From: JAFLCM01 sp964510955
GTDB lineage: Bacteria > Planctomycetota > Phycisphaerae > Phycisphaerales > UBA1924
Assembly (NCBI GenBank): GCA_964510955.1
Contig: CAZEDW010000009.1
Location: 43,470-107,469 of the forward strand
DNA: 64,000 nucleotides
Reading direction: 5' to 3'
The translations under genes and the position numbers were made by a program. The notes under the pieces were generated by a model, which saw only the letters and a program-made list of their open reading frames with translations, searched no databases and was not told where the DNA came from. Shown here piece after piece: positions 15,772 through 24,249 of the stretch; the stretch's first letter is position 1; every line of letters begins with the position of its first letter.

Positions 15772-16554
15772 TTAGCGAGCGGGCGGTGCAGTCACACCGG
15801 GCTTTTCCATCCACGGCGGAACAAAGACCGCGTCGCCGTACCGATCGTGGTGCCGCAGCCAGCTCATCCCTTCACCTGGCGCTTCGCCTCGTCCGCCCGG
15901 GGTGATGTCGATGTACCGGTACGCCGTGAGAAAGTCCTCCAGCCCGCGGGCATAGGTCGAGTATGTATGGAAGATCGTTCCCGGATCGGAGGGATGGCGG
16001 ACGAACACCGACAACCCCGGCAGCTCGCGGATCGCCATCGGCTTGCGGTTGAAGTTGTAGACCGCGCCGTCGCCGGCGAGCTCCTGGTCCGTGAACGAGA
16101 CGCCGAAGTCACGCCCGAACGAGCCGTCGCCATAAGAGACCCACGGGAAGTTCCAGCCCATGCGGGAGCGGAACGGCCCGATATTCTCCATTGGAGCTTT
16201 CGACGCCGCAACGAGCGAGATGTCGCGCTGCGCCAGGTGCACCACGATGCCGTTGAAGTGATCGGCCACGAACGAGCAGCCCATGCACCCCTGAGACCAC
16301 GTCGGGTCAAACATGAAGTGGTAGACGACCAGCTGGTTCCTGCTCCCGAACAGCTCCGGCAGCGTCCGGCGCCCGCTCGCCGTCTCGAACTCATAGCTCT
16401 TGTCAACGCGGACCCACGGCAGTTCGCGCACACGGGCCGCGAGCGCATCCCGCTGGCGCATCAGCTCTTTCTCCGCGTCCAGTAGCTCCAGCCGTTCCTT
16501 CATCCATTCATTCCGCGTCGCGACGCGGTGACCCGGCGAAACACTTCTGCTCAT
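15772..16554 (-). CDS. DUF899 family thioredoxin-like protein
   Basis: 260 residues. Typical DUF899 features are ATRNEWMKERLELLDAEKEL at the N-terminus, the fold around LPELFGSRNQLVVYHFMFDP, the WSQGCMGCSFVADHF motif with a CxxC, and FNRKPMAIRELPGLSVFVR. The family is predicted to have a thioredoxin-like fold; the reaction is not known. It lies between an AHSA1/SRPBCC gene and a small membrane gene downstream of an ArsR regulator, a combination often seen with DUF899. Confidence 0.85.
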   Translation of the reverse strand: MSRSVSPGHRVATRNEWMKERLELLDAEKELMRQRDALAARVRELPWVRVDKSYEFETASGRRTLPELFGSRNQLVVYHFMFDPTWSQGCMGCSFVADHFNGIVVHLAQRDISLVAASKAPMENIGPFRSRMGWNFPWVSYGDGSFGRDFGVSFTDQELAGDGAVYNFNRKPMAIRELPGLSVFVRHPSDPGTIFHTYSTYARGLEDFLTAYRYIDITPGGRGEAPGEGMSWLRHHDRYGDAVFVPPWMEKPGVTAPPAR

Positions 16555-16651
16555 GTTGAGTCTCCTGTTCGGACAATACTCGAGGGATTTACAAAGCGGC
16601 GTTTGGGGGCGGTCGAGCCGGCGCGCTCACGCGCTGACTCGGGCGGCGCGA

Positions 16652-17134
16652 TCAGCGCGGAGCTTTCTTGGCTTCCCTAGCTTCCGCGATCTCCTTCGCC
16701 CTCTTGAGCTTCGACTGCCATCCCTCGGGCATCCCGTCTCGGAACTCCCTGGGGAACAGCCCCATGGCGCGGTGCACCAGCGACACGCGCGTCCCGCCGT
16801 CCTCGGCCTTGAGCCGATACTGCACGAAGTTGACCGCCGGCATCGACATCGGCATCGGCCCGGTCAGCTCAAGCAGCGTCGGCGCCTTGATCACCTGCAC
16901 GTGGCCCCACAGGTGACCGTACTTGTGCCCGCCGGTCTCACCCAGGTCGCGGAACCAGCGCCCGCCGGGCCACGGCTCGAGCTTCATCGGATACGCCTTC
17001 CCATCCATCATCTGGCAGCCCGGGCCCAGTTCTTCCAGCACGGCTTCAAACGCGGTCTCAACCGGCGCTGAAATAATGATCTCCTTGCGGATGTCGAGCG
17101 TCTGCACGGCCTCGTTCTCGGTCACGGCTTGCAT
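16652..17134 (-). CDS. SRPBCC/AHSA1-like lipid-binding fold protein
   Basis: 160 residues. The sequence IRKEIIISAPVETAFEAVLEELGPG followed by PGGRWFRDLGETGGHKYGHLWGHV is characteristic of the AHSA1 branch of the START/Bet v1-like family. These proteins have a hydrophobic pocket; the ligand here is unknown. It begins 13 bp after the ArsR gene, the common ArsR-AHSA1 pair, and is probably repressed by it. Confidence 0.85.
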   Translation of the reverse strand: MQAVTENEAVQTLDIRKEIIISAPVETAFEAVLEELGPGCQMMDGKAYPMKLEPWPGGRWFRDLGETGGHKYGHLWGHVQVIKAPTLLELTGPMPMSMPAVNFVQYRLKAEDGGTRVSLVHRAMGLFPREFRDGMPEGWQSKLKRAKEIAEAREAKKAPR

Positions 17135-17147
17135 GGTGTTCCCTTGT

Positions 17148-17552
17148 TCACGCGGGGTCTGATGGTCCGGCTCCGGGCCCGGGCTGATGCTGCTCGCCCC
17201 GCGTTTGGCGGTGCGCCCTTTCGGCCCGGTCCTTGATTCGATCCAACTGCTGATCCCAGAAGCGTTCGTACGTCTTCACCCAGTCGTACACCGGGCGGAG
17301 GTGCTCGGCGTTGACGCTGTACAAGCGGCGCTTGCCTCTCCGCGAGACGCTCACAAGTCCGACCTTGCGCAGCACGCCCAGATGCTTGGAAACCTGGGGC
17401 TGCGGCCACCCCAACGAACTGACCATCCAGGTCACGTCCCGCTCACATCTCTCAGCGGTCGCGCCCGCCAGCAACGACAGCAACTCCCGGCGCCGAGGCT
17501 CGGCGATCGCGTTGAATGCGTCTGTGGTCGTTGGGGCACGGGCGATGCTCAA
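17148..17552 (-). CDS. ArsR family repressor
   Basis: 134 residues. Winged helix-turn-helix: AFNAIAEPRRRELLSLLAG, then MVSSLGWPQPQVSKHLGVLRKVGLVSVSRRGKRRLY. No metal-binding cysteine pair is seen, so it is the metal-independent type usually found next to AHSA1 genes. The start ATG at 17552 is immediately followed upstream by a perfect inverted repeat (17554-17575), the probable operator. First gene of a four-gene operon running to 15455. Confidence 0.88.
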   Translation of the reverse strand: MSIARAPTTTDAFNAIAEPRRRELLSLLAGATAERCERDVTWMVSSLGWPQPQVSKHLGVLRKVGLVSVSRRGKRRLYSVNAEHLRPVYDWVKTYERFWDQQLDRIKDRAERAHRQTRGEQHQPGPGAGPSDPA

Positions 17553-17553
17553 T

Positions 17554-17575
17554 CATATTCCAATAAGGGAATATG
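17554..17575. promoter_or_regulatory. Probable ArsR operator
   Basis: Perfect 8-bp inverted repeat CATATTCC / GGAATATG with a 6-bp spacer, in an AT-rich island that stands out from the GC-rich surroundings. It lies directly upstream of the ArsR start codon, so binding would block its own transcription or translation initiation. Confidence 0.75.
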
Positions 17576-17799
17576 TCAAGGTAATTCAGAGCGTGAAGGT
17601 TGAAATCCTGACCTTGGCTTCACGCTGGCGGCCCAAAACCATCATTCATGGCGTCAGAACGCCGCTTTTTCACCGATTGGGACACGTGGGGCTTTCTCGC
17701 TTGCACCCGCGAAATTCGTATTGGACTCTTGGGGGGTCGCAGCAAGGCCACTTCGCCGGGCCTCCTTACCCGGTCACGGCCCCAAGCACGCGAAGCGAA

Positions 17800-18128
17800 C
17801 GCAGGGAGATCGGCAAACAACCCGGCCCAAGGTTCTGCCCCTCGGGCCGGCGCTGTCACGCCGCGCAACGCCTGGAAGACTGGACCCCGGCCCGCACGCC
17901 GGAACTACCAGTGAAAACGCACGGGTTTGTCAGACCGTGCTCGGAAACACAGGGGCTTCAGGGTGCGGCGGACAATCCCAGGCCGTTCGCCGCACCGCCC
18001 CGTATGAACTCTCACAGGCGGACCTGCCACCGCCTGATCCACCGTCCCGGCGCTGACTCCGCCGGGACCCACTTCCAGGGGCTGTGCCGCCGACCGCTGA
18101 TCCTGCATCAGCGGTCGGCGATTTTTTT
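17800..18128 (+). ncRNA. Candidate structured non-coding RNA ending in a terminator
   Basis: A gene-free stretch with a chain of strong stem-loops read on the plus strand: 17822-17828/17844-17850, 17887-17891/17898-17902, 17919-17924/17935-17940, 17962-17970/17988-17996 (9 bp), 18016-18021/18030-18035, 18044-18052/18060-18068 (9 bp, perfect), and a 13-bp terminator hairpin followed by seven T at 18088-18128. No plus-strand gene precedes the terminator, and the T-run serves only plus-strand transcription, so an RNA should end here. The 5' end is not defined. I find no tmRNA, RNase P, SRP or 6S signature. It could also be a long leader-less attenuator remnant. Confidence 0.45.
18088..18128 (+). 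terminator. Rho-independent terminator
   Basis: 13-bp perfect stem (18088-18100 with 18108-18120), 7-base loop, then TTTTTTT at 18122-18128. It points rightward and has no annotated plus-strand gene upstream, which supports the RNA candidate. Confidence 0.85.
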
Positions 18129-18138
18129 GCAGGGACGA

Positions 18139-19755
18139 TCAGCGGGGTTCGGGCGCCAGCATGCGCGTCAGGGCTTCGCGCTCCTTGCCGTCCTGGCACA
18201 GCGCCAGCCACGCGGCCATGGTGCGGTACGCGTCGGGCAGCCCGCCCCATCCCTGCGCGATCTGTCGTAGCTTCTCAGCCTTGTCCGGGTCGTTCGGGAA
18301 TCCGCCGCCGCTGCTAAGTGGCCCGGGCTTGCCGGGGTCGGCGCCGGGGTTCATCCCGTTGACGCGGGCCTCGTACAAGACGCTCATCGCCTGGGCTGTG
18401 CGGCCGCTGAAAGCCGGCGGGTGGGCCGACTCCCACACCGGTCGGCTGCCCGACCGAAGGAGGGCGGCCAGCAACGCCTCGCACAACGGGTTGTCCCTGG
18501 CAGCACAGGCAGCGGCCAGCGGCTCGCCGAGCGCCGCGGCGTCTCGCGGCGCCAGCCTTGTCGCGGCTTCGAACACCAGCTTGGGGACCGAGTCCCCGGG
18601 ATCGCGCCGCGCCCCGCCCCAGGCGATTGTCTCCAAAAGCACTTGTCGGGCCACGCCGGGCGCCAGGTCACGGCATTTGTTCAGGGCCCACATGGTGCTG
18701 GGCGCGTGAGAATGCTTGATCAGCGCCAGCAGCGCCCCGGCGGTGTCGGTGCCGGTCCGCCGAACCGCGGCCCCGGCCCGCCCCATGGCTGCGGGCAGTG
18801 CGTCGGTGCTCTGCGCCAGGGTGTCGAGCACGGAGAGTTCGGTCGAATCGCCCGCGTCCAGCGCCACCAGGCACAGGCGAACGCGGTCGCCGATGTCCTC
18901 GGCTTTCGTCCACGCTTCGCCCCACGCGGCGGCGCCTCCCGCGGGGTCGACCTGCATGAGCGTGCGCAGCGCATCGGCGCGGGCCTCATCGGTATCCGCG
19001 GCCCCCAGGAGCGCCCGCACCAGTGGCGCCGCTCCTTTCAGAGAGTCGCGCCGGATCGCCTCCAGCAGCGGCGCCGTCACGCCGGAACGATCCGACTCGT
19101 CCAGCTTCGCGAGCGAGCCGGTGAGCCTCGTGGTCGCTTCGGCGTCGCCGCCCAGCAGCCTCAGCAACTCACCCAGGGCGCTCGCGAGCCGGTTGGCGTG
19201 ACCGGCGAGAGCCGTGGCGCGCTCAATGTCGACCTTCCCGCCCCGACTCGCCAGTGTGCAGCGCAGCGCGCCCTCGAGCCGGGCATCGATGTTGGGCCAG
19301 GACAGAATCGTCTCGATTTCGCCGGTCTCCAGCGGCCGGGAGCCCAGCGACTGCAGCACCACCAGCGCCTGCTGCTCCGGATCGTGGATGTCGCCGACGA
19401 GCCCCAGCGTCAGCTTCCCCTCCGGCGTCATGTCCGCCAGCGCGAGGATCCCCTCGCTCACCATGCCGGGCCGCGCGCCCGAGGCAAGGTCGGCCATCAG
19501 CGGGCGGAGCTTCTCATCACGCAGCGATCGCAGCGCGCTCAGCGCCGGGCCGGGAGTCTGCCGACCCACAAGCCCCGGGAACACCGCGCGCCGAAGCTGA
19601 TCGGCGAGCTCGTCGTGAACAGTCACCTCACGGGCCGCCAGGCACGCCGGGCCGCTCCACGCCCCGGCGATCAGCGCGCCGACCGGGAGCGCCGCCCAGG
19701 CCGCGCCAAGCATCAGCGTTCTCAGAGCAACCCGCGCTTTCCCCGGAATGTTCAT
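18139..19755 (-). CDS. Secreted/membrane-anchored alpha-helical repeat protein, unknown
   Basis: 538 residues. The start ATG at 19755 gives an N-terminal signal or anchor (ALRTLMLGAAWAALPVGALIAGAW). The rest is Ala/Leu-rich with repeating helical pairs, similar in look to HEAT-type repeats (for example LRDEKLRPLMADLASGARPG and ALRTLMQVDPAGGAAAWGEA). I recognise no enzyme motif. The frame is open upstream to 20100 but that part is the shadow of rpmA. Probably a periplasmic scaffold or binding protein. Confidence 0.7.
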   Translation of the reverse strand: MNIPGKARVALRTLMLGAAWAALPVGALIAGAWSGPACLAAREVTVHDELADQLRRAVFPGLVGRQTPGPALSALRSLRDEKLRPLMADLASGARPGMVSEGILALADMTPEGKLTLGLVGDIHDPEQQALVVLQSLGSRPLETGEIETILSWPNIDARLEGALRCTLASRGGKVDIERATALAGHANRLASALGELLRLLGGDAEATTRLTGSLAKLDESDRSGVTAPLLEAIRRDSLKGAAPLVRALLGAADTDEARADALRTLMQVDPAGGAAAWGEAWTKAEDIGDRVRLCLVALDAGDSTELSVLDTLAQSTDALPAAMGRAGAAVRRTGTDTAGALLALIKHSHAPSTMWALNKCRDLAPGVARQVLLETIAWGGARRDPGDSVPKLVFEAATRLAPRDAAALGEPLAAACAARDNPLCEALLAALLRSGSRPVWESAHPPAFSGRTAQAMSVLYEARVNGMNPGADPGKPGPLSSGGGFPNDPDKAEKLRQIAQGWGGLPDAYRTMAAWLALCQDGKEREALTRMLAPEPR

Positions 19756-19810
19756 GCCTCCATTGCTACGGCGCGGCTCGCGCCCGGTTGCATCCGAAGG
19801 TGTCCGCGCG

Positions 19811-19844
19811 ACAAAGAAAGCCCGCGGATGATCGTCCGCGGGCT
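19811..19844 (-). terminator. Rho-independent terminator of rpmA
   Basis: Perfect 10-bp stem AGCCCGCGGA/TCCGCGGGCT (19819-19844), followed on the minus strand by a T-rich run (19811-19818). It lies 60 bp after the rpmA stop codon. Confidence 0.85.
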
Positions 19845-19906
19845 CTCGGGTGCAACGCCCTTCCCTGTGCGGAAAGGGATGATTTCGTGTGATCACGCGG
19901 CCGGCC

Positions 19907-20182
19907 TCAGGCCCGCAGGTAGAACGGGCGTGGGGTGTTCTGATCGGCGGGGTCAACGTGGACCTTGCGGCCCTTCCAGATGACCTTGCCGTCGCACAGT
20001 GCGAAGAGCGTGTCGTCCTTGCCGCGCGAGACCATGAACCCCGGCTCGAAGTGCGTGCCCCGCTGGCGGACGATGATCGACCCGCAGTTGCACACTTCAC
20101 CGCCGTACAGCTTCACCCCGAGATACTTGGGGTTCGAGTCGCGCCCGTTACGGGTAGAGCCTTGTCCCTTTTTGTGTGCCAT
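19907..20182 (-). CDS. rpmA: 50S ribosomal protein L27
   Basis: 91 residues, normal length. It opens with MAHKKGQGSTRNGRDSNPKY, the L27 signature, whose flexible N-terminus reaches the peptidyl-transferase centre. The middle has GSIIVRQRGTHFEPG and the end GRKVHVDPAD. No N-terminal cleavage extension of the Firmicutes kind is seen. rplU (L21), normally the neighbour, is not beside it here; the gene appears to be transcribed alone between its promoter region (20183-20311) and its own terminator. Confidence 0.97.
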   Translation of the reverse strand: MAHKKGQGSTRNGRDSNPKYLGVKLYGGEVCNCGSIIVRQRGTHFEPGFMVSRGKDDTLFALCDGKVIWKGRKVHVDPADQNTPRPFYLRA

Positions 20183-20311
20183 GACGATTCCTGGAGGCGC
20201 AGGCCGGCGGCCTTTGAGCAGAGCGTGCGGAAAACAGGCGGCTGCCTGCTGAACGACACGGAACGAGCCGACCCGGCCCGCGTCCGTTGGGGCGGAGATG
20301 ATACCCGAACT

Positions 20312-20953
20312 TCAGCGGAGTATCCACCGCTGGATCGAACGTGTTAGGGTGGCGTTCGATCTGGGGTCAACCTCGCCGCTCACCTCGTGCCGGAGCATCA
20401 GCGTCTTGCGGAGCACCTGGGTTCGCCCGGTATCAGGGCGGACGACCGACTTGGTCTCGCCGCTGAAGCCGGCCATGTAGATGGTGGCGTCGGTCAGTTT
20501 CAGGGTGGTCGCGGGCCACATCACCAGCCCCTCCTTGGCGTTCTCCGGCCCCTGCAGGAACTGGCCCTGGAGCTTGATTTCGTCTTTGAGAAAGGCGTTG
20601 TTGACGTACTGCAGCACCGCGGCGGTGGCCTCGGGCGGCACATCGCGTCCCGAACGAAGCACCGTCCCATCGCTCAAGGCCAGGTCAAACGACGGGGCGA
20701 AATACAGGTCCTGACCCGTCAAGTTGGTCGCCTTGAACGTGAAGTAAAAGAACGCCTGTTTCCCCTTCTCGGGGATGTCCACGCTCATGCACCGCAACTG
20801 GCCCGGCTCCACCCGAAGCTCCCATCGGCGGGGGATGGCCTCCGGCTCCGGCGCCGCCTTCAGCGTGCCGGCGATAAGGGTCAGGAGCGCCAGCACCGCG
20901 AGCATGAGGCTGAGCGGTCGAGCGAGCGCCGAGGCACGGGCCGAGTAGGTCAT
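20312..20953 (-). CDS. Secreted protein, unknown function
   Basis: 213 residues with a signal peptide (LSLMLAVLALLTLIAGTLKA, cleavage near residue 33). The mature part is beta-rich: IPEKGKQAFFYFTFKATNLTG and LYFAPSFDLALSDGTVLRSG suggest an immunoglobulin-like, DUF4352-like fold that handles transition from vocabulary of exported proteins. I recognise no active site. Start ATG at 20953. It is separated from rpmA by a 129-bp region that should hold the rpmA promoter. Confidence 0.7.
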   Translation of the reverse strand: MTYSARASALARPLSLMLAVLALLTLIAGTLKAAPEPEAIPRRWELRVEPGQLRCMSVDIPEKGKQAFFYFTFKATNLTGQDLYFAPSFDLALSDGTVLRSGRDVPPEATAAVLQYVNNAFLKDEIKLQGQFLQGPENAKEGLVMWPATTLKLTDATIYMAGFSGETKSVVRPDTGRTQVLRKTLMLRHEVSGEVDPRSNATLTRSIQRWILR

Positions 20954-21074
20954 CCGAAGCTGCCTTTCCGAGGGTGGTGGGGGCCTTCCGCCGGCCGTCG
21001 TTCGCGAGCATCCAGGATTCCGGCCCCGGGGGGCTTCAGGGGCGGCCCCACTGGACTTGAGGGTAGTGTATGGG

Positions 21075-22133
21075 ATGGAACCCCGGCCGGGGAAGCGCGA
21101 TACGCACGCTTCCCGGAGCCAGTTGCAGCCGTCCGCCCCCCGCCCCGTGACCAGCCTCGGACCCCCATCTTCCGGCGTCGCCGGCGCCCGCGCCCCCCAG
21201 CCCGCCTACGAGGTCGTCGCGGTCACGGCGGTTCTGCGTGAAAACGCCGCCGCCCGCCTGGTGGCCGCCTCGTCGACCGACAAGTCCGCGGCGCGCCGAT
21301 TCCTGGACGCGGCGAGGAAACACTCCATCGACCTGACCCATTTCTACGCCTCGCTCTCGCGCTCCGGCGGCGCGGGTCGGGTCCGCGAGGTGTGCCTGGC
21401 GGTGCCCGGGTCCGGGCGTACCGCGATGTTCTTCCTGTCCAATCCGTCCGGAGAGACTGAGCAGCAGGAACTCGGGCAGGTCGTCCGGCGCACCGTGGAT
21501 TCTCTGCGCGGCCCCACGCTGGCCCAGGCGCTGTTGGAGACCGACGAGGGCGGCGCCCGCGCGGGCCTTCTCCACGCCGGGTTCCGCCGGCTCGATGAGC
21601 TGATCTACCTGAGGCGCCCGCGACCCGCCCCTCGGGAGTTCGATACCGGCGCCCTTGTGGCGGCGCTTCCGCCGGGCGTCGAGTTGCGAGCCTGGTCCCA
21701 AGGCGATGATGATGATGTCGTGGAGGCGCTCGACAAGAGCTACGCCGGGACGCTCGACTGCCCCGAGTTGTGCGGCCTGCGCGACACCCGCGACGTGCTG
21801 GCGAGCCACCGCAACACCGGCGCCTGGGACCCGCGATACTGGTGGATCATCCGCGACAGGGGCTCCCCCGAGGGCATGATGCTTTTCAACCCGTGCCCGG
21901 AGCAGGACAGCATCGAGCTGGTCTACTGCGGCCTGTCGCCCGGCCTGCGGGGTCGGGGCCTGGGCCTGCTGCTCATGCGGATCGGGCTGGGCTCGCTCAG
22001 CGCGCGGCCCGAGGCCTGTGTCGCGTGCGCCGTGGACGCGCGCAACACGCCGGCACGCCGGATGTACGAGAAACTCGGCTTCAGTGAGTTCGACCGTCGC
22101 ACCGCGTTGATTCACCCCATTGCAAAGGCGTGA
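21075..22133 (+). CDS. GNAT family N-acetyltransferase with N-terminal extension
   Basis: 352 residues from the ATG at 21075 (a TTG at 21057 in the same frame is also possible; the first 30 residues are Pro/Ser-rich and poorly constrained). The C-terminal half has the acetyl-CoA site: IELVYCGLSPGLRGRGLGLLLMRIG, then VDARNTPARRMYEKLGFSEFDRR. The N-terminal half resembles a second, degenerate GNAT repeat. Its substrate is unknown. It converges with the pseudopilin gene of the cobalamin-riboswitch operon. Confidence 0.8.
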   Translation: MEPRPGKRDTHASRSQLQPSAPRPVTSLGPPSSGVAGARAPQPAYEVVAVTAVLRENAAARLVAASSTDKSAARRFLDAARKHSIDLTHFYASLSRSGGAGRVREVCLAVPGSGRTAMFFLSNPSGETEQQELGQVVRRTVDSLRGPTLAQALLETDEGGARAGLLHAGFRRLDELIYLRRPRPAPREFDTGALVAALPPGVELRAWSQGDDDDVVEALDKSYAGTLDCPELCGLRDTRDVLASHRNTGAWDPRYWWIIRDRGSPEGMMLFNPCPEQDSIELVYCGLSPGLRGRGLGLLLMRIGLGSLSARPEACVACAVDARNTPARRMYEKLGFSEFDRRTALIHPIAKA

Positions 22134-22144
22134 TCGGTACCGCG

Positions 22145-22993
22145 TCAGCGCGGGCTGAACGCGTCGTTGGATTCGCCCTGGCCGAACCAGCCGATCCCCA
22201 GCGCCCCCGCGTCGGCCCGGTACAGGCCGCTGGACCACGAGAACGCCAGGCGTTCGTGGGCCACGTGCCCGTCGAGCCACGCGACGGCGGCCTCGCCCCG
22301 GTGCCGGAAGTGAACGGAAGGGTCCGGTCGCGAACCTGGGTATTCGGGCCAGAACACCGGCTCGGCGAAGCTGTACTCGATCAGTTCGTCGCCGGCGAAG
22401 GCGGCGTCAGCAAACATCAGCGTCCCCGCGGGGTGGCCAAACTGCGAACGGCGCGCACCCAGCGCATCGGTCTCGAGCACCCAGGCCTCGGCACGCTGCA
22501 CGCGCGAGACGCCGACGAACGCGTTGTTGTACCCGTAGCCCCCGCACCCGCGCTCGAAGCCCGCACGGCGCGCCGCCAGGTCGTCGAGCACGGGCGCAAA
22601 AGACGGGCATCCGCGAACCCCGATCGCGTCCCCGCGCCTGCCGGCGTCCAGGTAACTGGGTATCGCGCCGCCCTCGGGTGAAAACGCCTGGGACGCGGCC
22701 TTCCGGGTGCCGTGCCAGCGCACCAGATTGCTCCGGGCGATCCCCGGCGCCCCCGGGGCGTACCGGTCGGCGTGATCCCCGGCGTACAACTCGTTGGCGA
22801 GCGTGAGTTGCCGGATGTTCGAGGCGCACTCGCCTCGCTGCGCCGCACCCCGCGCGCCGCCGAGCGCTGACATCAACAGCCCGGCCAGAGCACTGACGAC
22901 CGCGACCACCGCCAGGAGCTCAACCAAGGAGAACCCGCGTGCGGCCGGCCTGTACCGATGGCCCCAGCGCCGACCGTTCAAGCGATCCCTCAT
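22145..22993 (-). CDS. Prepilin-like (pseudopilin) protein in the cobalamin-riboswitch operon
   Basis: 282 residues. The N-terminus has the prepilin peptidase site and helix GFSLVELLAVVAVVSALAGL, preceded by a short basic leader. The C-terminal part contains FRHRGEAAVAWLDGHV, an H-x9-DGH motif common in planctomycete prepilin-like proteins. It would be processed by a prepilin peptidase and anchored in the inner membrane or built into a pseudopilus. The start ATG at 22993 overlaps the stop of the preceding gene (ATGA), so translation is coupled to the dockerin-tailed gene and through it to the riboswitch. Its exact role is unknown. Confidence 0.85.
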   Translation of the reverse strand: MRDRLNGRRWGHRYRPAARGFSLVELLAVVAVVSALAGLLMSALGGARGAAQRGECASNIRQLTLANELYAGDHADRYAPGAPGIARSNLVRWHGTRKAASQAFSPEGGAIPSYLDAGRRGDAIGVRGCPSFAPVLDDLAARRAGFERGCGGYGYNNAFVGVSRVQRAEAWVLETDALGARRSQFGHPAGTLMFADAAFAGDELIEYSFAEPVFWPEYPGSRPDPSVHFRHRGEAAVAWLDGHVAHERLAFSWSSGLYRADAGALGIGWFGQGESNDAFSPR

Positions 22994-24249
22994 CTCGCCG
23001 CCCCCAAGTCGGCCTCGTCGGCGGCGCGCACGCAACGCACCAGCGCCGCCAGGTCCGCCGCGTTCGTCGTTCCCTCGCCCGTCAGGTCGGCTTGAACCGG
23101 CGACGCCGGGGCGTGCCACGAATACAGGTCCTCGGCGTTGGCGGCGCCGTCGCCATTCACGTCGTAAAACGACGCTCGGGCCCGCACCCGCGCCGCGCCA
23201 CCAACTTCGGTGCTCAGCTCGCCCAACGTGCCGGCGATGTAGTTCTCCGCCGTGGAGATGCGCAGGAAATCGAACCTGTCGAGCCTGGCCGGTTCGCCGG
23301 TCAGCCAGTCGAGGGCCCAGGCGATGTCAAAGCCGTCGCCGCCGCCGCTGCCCGGAGAAACCCCCACGACAAACGGATTGTCGGGCGAGGTGTAGAACTG
23401 ACCCGCGGAGACGCCGGGCGAATCAACCGTGTCGTCGGCGTCGGTATCGCCGAGGATCAGCGTCGGAGTGCAGTCGGCGTAGCCCCACACGCCCTCAACC
23501 GTCGATGCGAGCCCGTTGGGATTCACCAGCACCGCGGCCTCAAAGAGGGGCGGCAGGTGTAACGTCGCTGTGATATACGCGGACGGCCAGTTCAAAAACC
23601 GCGGCGGCTGCGGGTACCACGCTACGTTTCCCGGCGGCGTCGCGCTGGATGCGTTGTTGTCCCACGCCTGTGATTGGTAGGCGTCCGACGGCACCGGCGG
23701 CAGGTGCGACCCGCGCACGACATACCACGCGTCGTCGGGCAACCCGTTGGCGTTGTCGTCGCGGCTGATCTCGATGACGCCCGCCTCGGCGAAGCGGCGT
23801 GACGGGTTGCCCCCGACGAAACTCGCGTTACCGAACACGATGCAATCAAGCCCGTAGGGGTTGCACGGATCGTCCATGACCGGCGGCGTGAATCTCAGCG
23901 TGATCGAACCGCCCAGCCCGCCCAGCGTCACGAGCTTGGTGTTGTCCGGGTTTGACATGCCGCCGCCCACCGGCGCGCCCTGCGCGTGCGATAGATCGTT
24001 GTAATCCGGGTTGTTGACAAACTGGCCCGGCGCGGGGAGGTAATCGACCACCTGGTCGGCGAAGTCTCCCGCGAGCGCGGCGCCGGCAGCCGATGCGGCC
24101 AGCGCCGCCGTGAGCCATCGCCTCGTCGAACGACTGCGCGTCGTCCGGTCGAGGCCGCCCCGACGGACCGGCTCGCCGCCACCGAGTGCACACCCAACCT
24201 CGCAGTGTGCCCGGCCCCCCGACCCAAGTGTCATGACAAACTTAGGCAT
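22990..24249 (-). CDS. Exported cell-surface protein with dockerin-like tail
   Basis: 419 residues if the ATG at 24249 is used; that codon overlaps the end of the upstream gene. A signal segment follows a long basic stretch (RRWLTAALAASAAGAALAGD), so an internal start, for example the ATG at 24234, is also possible. The mature part has FVNNPDYNDLSHAQGAPVGG, a region around ITLRFTPPVMDDPCNPYGLD, then DGFDIAWALDWLTGEPARLD. The C-terminus has two EF-hand-like dockerin repeats (DVNGDGAANAEDLYSW and DLTGEGTTNAADLAALV). I believe it belongs to a surface-protein family seen near B12 riboswitches, but this needs a search. It is the second gene of the riboswitch operon. Confidence 0.75.
   Translation of the reverse strand: MPKFVMTLGSGGRAHCEVGCALGGGEPVRRGGLDRTTRSRSTRRWLTAALAASAAGAALAGDFADQVVDYLPAPGQFVNNPDYNDLSHAQGAPVGGGMSNPDNTKLVTLGGLGGSITLRFTPPVMDDPCNPYGLDCIVFGNASFVGGNPSRRFAEAGVIEISRDDNANGLPDDAWYVVRGSHLPPVPSDAYQSQAWDNNASSATPPGNVAWYPQPPRFLNWPSAYITATLHLPPLFEAAVLVNPNGLASTVEGVWGYADCTPTLILGDTDADDTVDSPGVSAGQFYTSPDNPFVVGVSPGSGGGDGFDIAWALDWLTGEPARLDRFDFLRISTAENYIAGTLGELSTEVGGAARVRARASFYDVNGDGAANAEDLYSWHAPASPVQADLTGEGTTNAADLAALVRCVRAADEADLGAAR

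Noticed and set aside
17800..18128. tmRNA, RNase P RNA, SRP RNA or 6S RNA
   Set aside because: No tRNA-like end, no GAGGAAAGUCC block, no GGUCAGGUCCGGAAGGAAGC-like loop and no 6S bubble are visible on either strand.
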